A stretch of DNA of 21,903 nt. It comes from a virus. The stretch covers positions 1 to 21,903 of the IMG/VR virus record IMGVR_UViG_3300025168_000773; one strand, 5' to 3'. The position numbers were made by a program, and so were the translations under genes. The notes under the pieces were generated by a model. The model ran no database searches and had not been told where the DNA came from. It worked only from the letters and a program-made list of their open reading frames with translations. Positions within the stretch are counted from its first letter, which is position 1. The number at the start of each line of letters is the position of its first letter. Positions 15,965 through 21,903 of the stretch are shown here, piece by piece.

Positions 15965-17122
15965 TTATTTTTTTCTTTTTATTTTAAATTGAAAATCTTT
16001 TGAACTATCACCTAAAACTCTATACTTAACTCCTCCAACATTTGTTTCACCATGTGTTTGGCGAGGGTCAATATTTATGTTTTTATCTTTTGCAACTTGT
16101 CCTTTTATTGCATCTGCTTTTCCTTGTTCATAAAAATGATTAGCAACAGCATCAGCGTTCATTGCGGTAAATAAAGATTTATGATAACCCTTAGCATCAG
16201 TAATAGTTGAATCATCGCCAACAAACTTGTTGACAAAATTATTAAGATCACTTTGAGTTTCTTTTACTTTATTTGCATCTTTAACGTTGAACCTAAATTT
16301 TTTGTCTCCAACTTGATAATCAAAACCTTTGAATTTATCATTGAAAACATTTTCAGTTCTTTGTTTAAATTTGCTTTTAGAAGATTTAGATATTTTATTT
16401 TGCTCTTCAGATTCCTTGTTGTATCTATCAAAGAAATTAATTGCTTCTTGTTGTTCGTTGGTCAACTTTGACCCAGCTTTAATGTCTTCATAGTATTTGG
16501 ACTTTTGCCCGTCCAGATGGGCTTTAGCCTCGGCAACTTGCTCTTTTAAGGCTATTTTCTTTTTTCTTATAGTTCTATCATCGTCAACCTCTTCATCAAT
16601 TCCAAAAGAGTCTTCTAATAAAAACCCTCTTTCTTCTGGTGTTAAATGAGATTTTGTTGAACGATAGTATTCGTCTAGTATTTCTGAGTCATCTAGTTTA
16701 GATGTATCCCTATTTAGTTGTACATAATCGCTTAAATCACCACCAGTCTCTTCCATAAAGTCTATCAACTTCTCAATATTCTCAGGTAGTGGTTTTCCAG
16801 TTTTCTCTGCCTCAGCAACAGCTTCTATTATTTCTTCTTCTACGTTTTCTATTTCTTCGTTTGTAACGTCTTGTAGGACCTCTTGCTCATTGTCGTTAAC
16901 CTCTTTAGTGGTACTTTCAACTTCTTGGTTTTCAGCAACAACATCATCACTAACTGTTTCTTCTGTAGTTGGTGGTTTACTTAGATCTACTTTAATAACG
17001 TCTGGATCTCCAGCGCTTTCAAATTTAGATTCATCAATTTTTTCTACAACAACCTCTTCAACTGGTTGTTCAACTTGTTTCTCAGTTGTTTCTTCAACAA
17101 CTTGTTCTATTTCTTCTGCCAT
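15965..17122 (-). CDS. Scaffolding-type protein (385 aa)
   Basis: The first 110 residues are extremely acidic and Val/Glu/Thr-rich, probably disordered. Residues about 128-215 form charged helices (YVQLNRDTSKLDDSEILDEY; LTPEERGFLLEDSFGID; then a Lys/Ala/Glu coiled-coil-like stretch at 186-212). The C-terminal part (about 250-385) is basic, with FDYQVGDKKFRFNVKDANKV and a tail ending KIKRKK. An acidic extended body plus a small basic C-terminal tail is the usual layout of phage scaffolding proteins, whose C-terminus binds capsid protein. Position between portal and capsid genes supports this. No protease active-site motif is visible, so I do not call a prohead protease. The gene starts 26 bases after the portal stop in a purely A/T leader. 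Confidence 0.85.
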   Translation of the reverse strand: MAEEIEQVVEETTEKQVEQPVEEVVVEKIDESKFESAGDPDVIKVDLSKPPTTEETVSDDVVAENQEVESTTKEVNDNEQEVLQDVTNEEIENVEEEIIEAVAEAEKTGKPLPENIEKLIDFMEETGGDLSDYVQLNRDTSKLDDSEILDEYYRSTKSHLTPEERGFLLEDSFGIDEEVDDDRTIRKKKIALKEQVAEAKAHLDGQKSKYYEDIKAGSKLTNEQQEAINFFDRYNKESEEQNKISKSSKSKFKQRTENVFNDKFKGFDYQVGDKKFRFNVKDANKVKETQSDLNNFVNKFVGDDSTITDAKGYHKSLFTAMNADAVANHFYEQGKADAIKGQVAKDKNINIDPRQTHGETNVGGVKYRVLGDSSKDFQFKIKRKK

Positions 17123-17148
17123 AATAAAATTTTATAAAATATTAAATA

Positions 17149-19548
17149 TTAGAGTCCGAATTTATCTAAGTTCGATCCTCCTGTAATTATATCATTACCT
17201 GACGATTCAAACTTTTTAACAGATTCACTCTCTTTTCTTTTGTCTATCATATTGTTTTGGTGAGCAGCTTGTCTATCAACTCTACCATCTTTTCTATCTT
17301 CTCTAACTGTTTCCATTTGATTTGCACTTTCTCTCTTCATTCCTTCTAATTGAGAGTTTAATTCAAATTCAAATTTCATTAACTCTTTTTTAACTGCTAC
17401 TTCTTCTTGTAGATATTGAATTTTTAGTTGGTTTTTAGTTTGCTCTAATTGTGCTTGTGATTGAGTTATCGCTTGATTCTTTTGTATCTCGCCTTGTGCT
17501 GCAGCTTGTTGAGCTTGTTGATTTGCTTGAGATTGAGCTTGTATATTCTCTTGCTGCATTTTTTGATCTCTCTGCATTTTCTTTTTTCTCTTAACCTTAA
17601 GAAGTTGATTTGCTAATTTAACATTTCGAGTACCCCTAAGATCAATAGCATCATCTAAGTCAATTGACTGCTGAGCAAGTGCCGCTTGGATATTATTTTC
17701 TAGTATTTGTTTTTCTTCTTCATCTGGCATTAGTTCTATAAATATACCAAAATCGTAAAGATGCAGATCTTTCATTTCGTCTAGTGTAGCAACGTTATGA
17801 GCACCAATAGCTTGTATAAAAGCGTTTCTTGTTGGTGAGTACTCTACTATATCTGCTATTCTCAAGGATAAGCACTCAGCTGTTTCAACTGTTAGATACA
17901 GCATTGACTGTAGTATATGTCTAGTTGCTGTGTTTGAATTTGCCGCTGCTAGTTTCTGTATACCAACTAACGCATTTTTATCAGGTGTACTAGCATCTCT
18001 AGCTTCGTTTAATCCAGTTGTATCTCTTATCATTTGTAAATAATAGTTGTACGTTTGGATCAGTGTTTGCATTTTGTTACCACCACTACCGCTTTGTATT
18101 TGTTGTATTGGTATTTTACCAGGATTTTGATCTCCATCAGAAGTGAAACTTCTACCAATAACAGAACCCGTTTGGAAAAACATGTTTAAAGCTTCTTGTG
18201 GACTATAGTTTGTTCCATTACCTAAATCAATCTCAGCTAATCCATCAGCATCAAGATATACACCGTCTGGAACCATTCTTGACATCACTTGTTGTAACTT
18301 CAAATGTGTCAATTGAATCATATCAGCAAAACCTGTTATTCTACTAACTATAGATTCTATTCTACCTTTGTACATTCTTGGTGCAACGATTTGATAACTC
18401 ATTTTCACTGAACTAAAATCAGACTTAGTTCTCATCATATTATCAGACATTTTCCATTTTAGCAGCTTATTAGAACCTATTAAATAAACACCTTCGTACA
18501 TGCATTCAACAACTCTTTCTAATTTACCAAAGTTACCTTCTTTGTTTTCTGGTGGATTAAATGTATCATCTTTTTGTATTACCTTGTCATTACCTGTACT
18601 AGTTGTCTTAACCTTATAAACATCGTTTGAGTGGGTTTTATAATTAAAATACAAAACCTCTACTTCATTAGTATCTCCGTTATTACTCCTAGAATAACTA
18701 GAACCACTTTGTGTTATTTCTTTTATTTCTGATTCTGATAGTTCTGTAAATTGCTTAACTAGTTCATTTATTGGCACTTGTTTTACTTCGCCAACGTAAT
18801 ATATATCTTCAAAGTAAGGAGACTCAGTATATGAGTAAACTAAATTAGCTGGATCAACATACTTAACTTTAGCGCCATCACTCCAATCAAAGGTTGTTTT
18901 CGTGGCTGCAATACCAAGTACCGCTAAATCGTACAAACAACGTCTTCTAACTAGTTCATAGTCGCTACCTTCCATCAAAACATTTATAGCCTGCTCCTCT
19001 GCTATTTCTACAGCTTGCTTGTATGTGAGTTGCATATGTAGAGCTAATTCTTCTTCGTTATCCGGCAATGTTTCTTTATCGTTCTCGTAAAGATCCATGT
19101 TGAATTGTTGCTTAGCTAGGTTATTAAACTCCTTAGAACGCATGTCTCTCAACATAGACTCCATGTACTCAGTTCTCTTACTAACACCATAAGCGTCTTG
19201 CGAAAAACAGTTTATTTCAAAAGTTCTTTGAGCCATTCCATTAACTAATATGTCTACAAACTTAGGTATTATAGGAACAGGTTTCCAATCTAAGTTTAAA
19301 TAAGACAGGTCACCATTTATAGATAATTCGTTTTTATATTTTTGTATAGACTGTTCTCCTCTAGCGTATAATCTCAATTGATGGTAGTTACCCATGTTGC
19401 CTTTATACTTGTGCTGTGAAGTGTTTGAATTTGTAGCTCCAAACCACTCTTGCTTTATAGCTCTGGCTACTTCTAGTCCATATTTTTGGGACATCTTCTC
19501 TTGATCGCTAACCGCTTGTGATGGAAAATTTATAACAGACTCTGTCAT
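17149..19548 (-). CDS. Portal protein (799 aa)
   Basis: The portal is the dodecameric ring at one capsid vertex through which DNA is pumped. Recognisable blocks are KPVPIIPKFVDILVNGMAQR (residues 89-108), CLYDLAVLGIAATKTTFDW (about 205-225), SRMVPDGVYLDADGLAEIDL (about 420) and RDTTGLNEARDAST (about 514-527), followed by long helices. The last 150 residues are Gln/Lys/Glu-rich and almost certainly a long coiled coil, comparable to the C-terminal helical barrel of P22-type portals reaching into the capsid. About 800 residues is normal for crAss-like portals. The start codon overlaps the terminase stop (ATGA, four bases), indicating translational coupling. The leader has A at -3 but no Shine-Dalgarno. 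Confidence 0.93.
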   Translation of the reverse strand: MTESVINFPSQAVSDQEKMSQKYGLEVARAIKQEWFGATNSNTSQHKYKGNMGNYHQLRLYARGEQSIQKYKNELSINGDLSYLNLDWKPVPIIPKFVDILVNGMAQRTFEINCFSQDAYGVSKRTEYMESMLRDMRSKEFNNLAKQQFNMDLYENDKETLPDNEEELALHMQLTYKQAVEIAEEQAINVLMEGSDYELVRRRCLYDLAVLGIAATKTTFDWSDGAKVKYVDPANLVYSYTESPYFEDIYYVGEVKQVPINELVKQFTELSESEIKEITQSGSSYSRSNNGDTNEVEVLYFNYKTHSNDVYKVKTTSTGNDKVIQKDDTFNPPENKEGNFGKLERVVECMYEGVYLIGSNKLLKWKMSDNMMRTKSDFSSVKMSYQIVAPRMYKGRIESIVSRITGFADMIQLTHLKLQQVMSRMVPDGVYLDADGLAEIDLGNGTNYSPQEALNMFFQTGSVIGRSFTSDGDQNPGKIPIQQIQSGSGGNKMQTLIQTYNYYLQMIRDTTGLNEARDASTPDKNALVGIQKLAAANSNTATRHILQSMLYLTVETAECLSLRIADIVEYSPTRNAFIQAIGAHNVATLDEMKDLHLYDFGIFIELMPDEEEKQILENNIQAALAQQSIDLDDAIDLRGTRNVKLANQLLKVKRKKKMQRDQKMQQENIQAQSQANQQAQQAAAQGEIQKNQAITQSQAQLEQTKNQLKIQYLQEEVAVKKELMKFEFELNSQLEGMKRESANQMETVREDRKDGRVDRQAAHQNNMIDKRKESESVKKFESSGNDIITGGSNLDKFGL

Positions 19549-21779
19549 GCTTTGTTTTTAATTAATTCTGAGGAAAATCCCTTATTATTATATCTTGATA
19601 CACTTAGGTTTAATGGTTCTTTTTTTACATCTCTATTTGGTTTATATAAGTGTCTATTGCAAGCCATTATAGCTAAACCAGAACTTATTGAGGCATCATG
19701 CTTTGTTCTTTTGTTTATATCAAATCTAGACCAGTCGTTTAATGTTTCACCAAAATACATAGCACCATAAGTGCCGTCTTGTAGTAATCCAACATGATCG
19801 TTGATATACATTTCAATTGCAGCAGCATGTGCTTGTTTTATGTCTTCACTAGAGTTTGGCATTCCACCAACTTCTTTTTCTGCAACTGATAATTTGTTCC
19901 AAACTTTATCTGGTCTATTCATACTAAACCCCCTGTAACCTCTTCTTCTTAAGTAGTACAATAACCTTGGTTTATTATTCTCTGCTAGTATTGGCATTCC
20001 ATAAAACACTAAGGACATTAGAACGTCTTCAAAAAATATTTCAGCGGTTTGAGGTCTAGCTATATATTCTAAAAAGAAAGTGTTAGCTGGAGCATCTTCC
20101 ATTGAAAACTTAGTTAATCCGTGCAAAGCTCCTTTAGAACCTATTTTATCTACTGTTCCTGATATATCGTACGAGTCACATCCAAACGCTCCCATGTGCT
20201 CATTACCTGGATACTTGACTCCGTTTTTTAATACAACGTTGTTTTGCATTTGACCACTTGGAACCCAACTAACCTTAAATCTACCTTTTGGATCTGGATT
20301 AAAAGTAACTTGAGTATCCTTAACTCCATTTGTCCACTGAAAATTACCAGGTGTCAACACTGATGAGTTTCTGTTTCCTTCATTATAATCTATTTGCTCG
20401 TATATCTTTACTAAGTTAAATAAACTATTTTTAGTTTCATCTCTAAACGCATGTTCTTCTGTTCTTGGGAATTGACGATAGAATTCATTTAAAGCATCTT
20501 GGTCATCTCTTAAACCATCCGCTTCGTTATCCCAGTGATCTATTACACCATAATCTATTTCTACTCCGTGTGGATCAGATGTTTGTTTTTCAGGAGTATT
20601 AAAAACGGGTGCTCCATATCCATCAATGAATCCTTCGTAATTCCATTCCATAGGAATAAACAAAGAATATAATCCCGACTTAGTCTGTCCATTTCTATTT
20701 CTTTTTGTAACATCTGAATTGTAATATAAGTTTTTAAAATTCTCACCTCCTTTGTCTAGAGCATTGCTTGTTGACCCCATCATGCATTTACCTATAATTC
20801 TACTACCTAATCGTAAACAAGTTTTTGTAACTCTCCAGTTATTTTTTATATTATCAGGTCTCTCCCACTTACCACTTTCATCATGAACTAATAAAGATAG
20901 CTTTTCACCATCATAACTATTGTCTCCTGTGTTTTTCCAATCAATAGTTGTATCTAGCCCCTCCATATCATCTTGCTCCTCTCGTTCCCTCATTTTTCTA
21001 CGAGTAAACTTTTTAGCTGGTATTCTATACGCTAACTCAGATTTTGGACGATCCATACCATCTTGTATTGGTTTGAAAAAGAATGGATAGTTTAAACTAA
21101 TTGGTACAACTTTGTCTGTAAACATCTTTTTAGCATCACCACCTGTTTTAGATAGTATACCAAATCTACTGTCACTTGCTAGTGTTGCTTGATTAACTGT
21201 CTCAGCTGAACTCATGAAAGAAAAACCAGATCGTCTGTTTTTTAGATAGCACATACCGTAGCATCTTCTATCTGATTTACAAGCTTCCCAAAATATAAAG
21301 AATAATCTATTTGCATCTCTAAAATCAGGAGCACCAACGTCAATCTTACTCCATTGTAAGTACATATAATGTGTACCTGTTATATATGTTGGTTCACCAT
21401 TGTTCATAAACCAAAAGCCCTCTTCTCTTCTTCTAAACTCTTCGTTTATATATTCGTAGTGTTTTTCTTTAAAGTCTTCTGGATACGTCTCCCAGTCAAA
21501 CACTGTTTTGATATTTTTAAAATCTGAATTAGGTTCGAACCTTTTCCATTTTTGCTCTTCCTGTACTTTACTACAAGAGTATATGTCTTTAGGTAATTTT
21601 GGTAAAGCTATTTGAAAACCTTGGATTTCAAGTACTTTATCAATTTGCCCGGTTTTAGAAATAACAACAATATCATTTTCTTTATTATAACCATATTTCC
21701 ACTTCTTAGACTTGTTTAGCCTTTTTAAAGTGTTAGACCTTATTGGGTCTACTATTTTGTATAAAGACTGACTATACAT
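19545..21779 (-). CDS. terL: Terminase large subunit, ATPase-nuclease (744 aa)
   Basis: This is the packaging motor that translocates and cuts phage DNA. The ATPase half has a variant P-loop at about 178-190 (YLKNRRSGFSFMS; the usual GK[ST] lysine is replaced). A clear Walker B with catalytic Glu follows at 293-301 (KLSLLVHDE), then a coupling motif at 335-339 (GSTSN). The RNase H-like nuclease half shows a first acidic residue in GCDSYD (D535), a second in PILAENN (E600), and a last in TKHDASISSGLA (D695). All are in the expected order and spacing. The length is typical of crAss-like and related large terminases. The start overlaps the upstream stop by one base (TAATG) and the end overlaps the portal start, so the three genes are probably co-translated. 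An AGAAGG lies about 16 bases upstream, too far to act as a normal ribosome-binding site. Confidence 0.95.
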   Translation of the reverse strand: MYSQSLYKIVDPIRSNTLKRLNKSKKWKYGYNKENDIVVISKTGQIDKVLEIQGFQIALPKLPKDIYSCSKVQEEQKWKRFEPNSDFKNIKTVFDWETYPEDFKEKHYEYINEEFRRREEGFWFMNNGEPTYITGTHYMYLQWSKIDVGAPDFRDANRLFFIFWEACKSDRRCYGMCYLKNRRSGFSFMSSAETVNQATLASDSRFGILSKTGGDAKKMFTDKVVPISLNYPFFFKPIQDGMDRPKSELAYRIPAKKFTRRKMREREEQDDMEGLDTTIDWKNTGDNSYDGEKLSLLVHDESGKWERPDNIKNNWRVTKTCLRLGSRIIGKCMMGSTSNALDKGGENFKNLYYNSDVTKRNRNGQTKSGLYSLFIPMEWNYEGFIDGYGAPVFNTPEKQTSDPHGVEIDYGVIDHWDNEADGLRDDQDALNEFYRQFPRTEEHAFRDETKNSLFNLVKIYEQIDYNEGNRNSSVLTPGNFQWTNGVKDTQVTFNPDPKGRFKVSWVPSGQMQNNVVLKNGVKYPGNEHMGAFGCDSYDISGTVDKIGSKGALHGLTKFSMEDAPANTFFLEYIARPQTAEIFFEDVLMSLVFYGMPILAENNKPRLLYYLRRRGYRGFSMNRPDKVWNKLSVAEKEVGGMPNSSEDIKQAHAAAIEMYINDHVGLLQDGTYGAMYFGETLNDWSRFDINKRTKHDASISSGLAIMACNRHLYKPNRDVKKEPLNLSVSRYNNKGFSSELIKNKA

Positions 21780-21903
21780 TACTTAGATCTACCTTCTGCA
21801 AAACCCTTAAACTTATTTTCTTTCTTCTCTTCTGCTGGTTTATCTTCAAGCATTACCTCTTCTTCTTGGATTCTATTTAATATCTCAAAAGCGTCGAATA
21901 TAG
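21779..21903 (-). CDS. C-terminal end of the gene upstream of terminase (partial)
   Basis: The open frame enters from the right edge and ends at TAA overlapping the terminase start by one base. The visible 41 residues begin IFDAFEILNRIQEEEV, then a Lys/Glu/Pro-rich segment, and end with FKGFAEGRSK. The pattern is a short helix followed by a charged flexible tail. The gene immediately before a large terminase is often the small terminase subunit, which binds phage DNA, but nothing in this fragment proves it. Tight overlap with the terminase indicates it belongs to the same transcription unit. Confidence 0.75.
   Translation of the reverse strand, partial: IFDAFEILNRIQEEEVMLEDKPAEEKKENKFKGFAEGRSK

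Noticed and set aside
15965-17122. Prohead protease or protease-scaffold fusion
   Set aside because: No serine-protease-type catalytic motif could be found in the 385-residue protein; composition fits a plain scaffold.
17123-17148. A/T palindromes between the portal and scaffold genes as a terminator
   Set aside because: The possible stems are short and all A/T, with no stable loop; 26 bases between co-oriented virion genes are better read as a leader.
20561-20746. Minus-strand 61-codon open frame inside the terminase gene
   Set aside because: It is in another frame within the continuous terminase coding sequence, with no recognisable motif or spacing signal; treated as a chance frame.
1-21903. 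Alternative genetic code (TAG or TGA reassigned)
   Set aside because: All major genes read through at full length with the standard bacterial code, stops are mostly TAA with one TGA at an ATGA overlap, and no gene is broken by internal TAG or TGA.

Overview
The window is the virion-assembly block of a tailed bacteriophage, almost certainly a short-tailed (podovirus-type) phage. Every recognisable gene lies on the minus strand and is transcribed leftwards. The genes are packed with overlaps or gaps of a few to about a hundred bases, and there is no intergenic stretch over about 110 bases. The DNA is visibly AT-rich. No start codon has a convincing Shine-Dalgarno sequence, and 11 of 13 starts have A at -3 in an A/T-rich leader, which points to a Bacteroidota (Flavobacteriia-like) host. 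The gene set and several protein signatures resemble crAss-like and related marine Bacteroidota podoviruses. That placement is an inference from remembered family patterns, not from a search.

Layout in transcription order (right to left): the C-terminal end of an upstream gene (21779-21903); large terminase (19545-21779); portal (17149-19548); acidic scaffold-like protein (15965-17122); major capsid protein (14423-15940); a strong intrinsic terminator; a conserved but uncharacterised 277-residue protein (13517-14350); a second terminator; two head-tail connector/ring-type proteins (12640-13404 and 11735-12637); a giant 2103-residue tail-hub/stabilisation protein (5419-11730); a beta-rich tail appendage candidate of 960 residues (2525-5407); a small structural protein of 118 residues (2159-2515); two internal-virion/ejection protein candidates (1469-2110 and 363-1445); and the first 109 residues of another protein that runs off the left edge (1-329).

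Together the genes cover DNA packaging (terminase and portal), procapsid assembly (scaffold and capsid), head completion and tail building (connector proteins and giant hub), and probable host contact and DNA delivery (appendage and internal proteins). No lysogeny, replication, RNA polymerase, tRNA, CRISPR or reverse transcriptase genes are visible. The most noteworthy points are the very large central expansion of the tail-hub protein, the two hairpin terminators bracketing the gene after the capsid gene, the duplicated module at the start of the truncated left-edge gene, and a non-canonical P-loop in the terminase. I see no evidence of a defence system or another non-virion system here.
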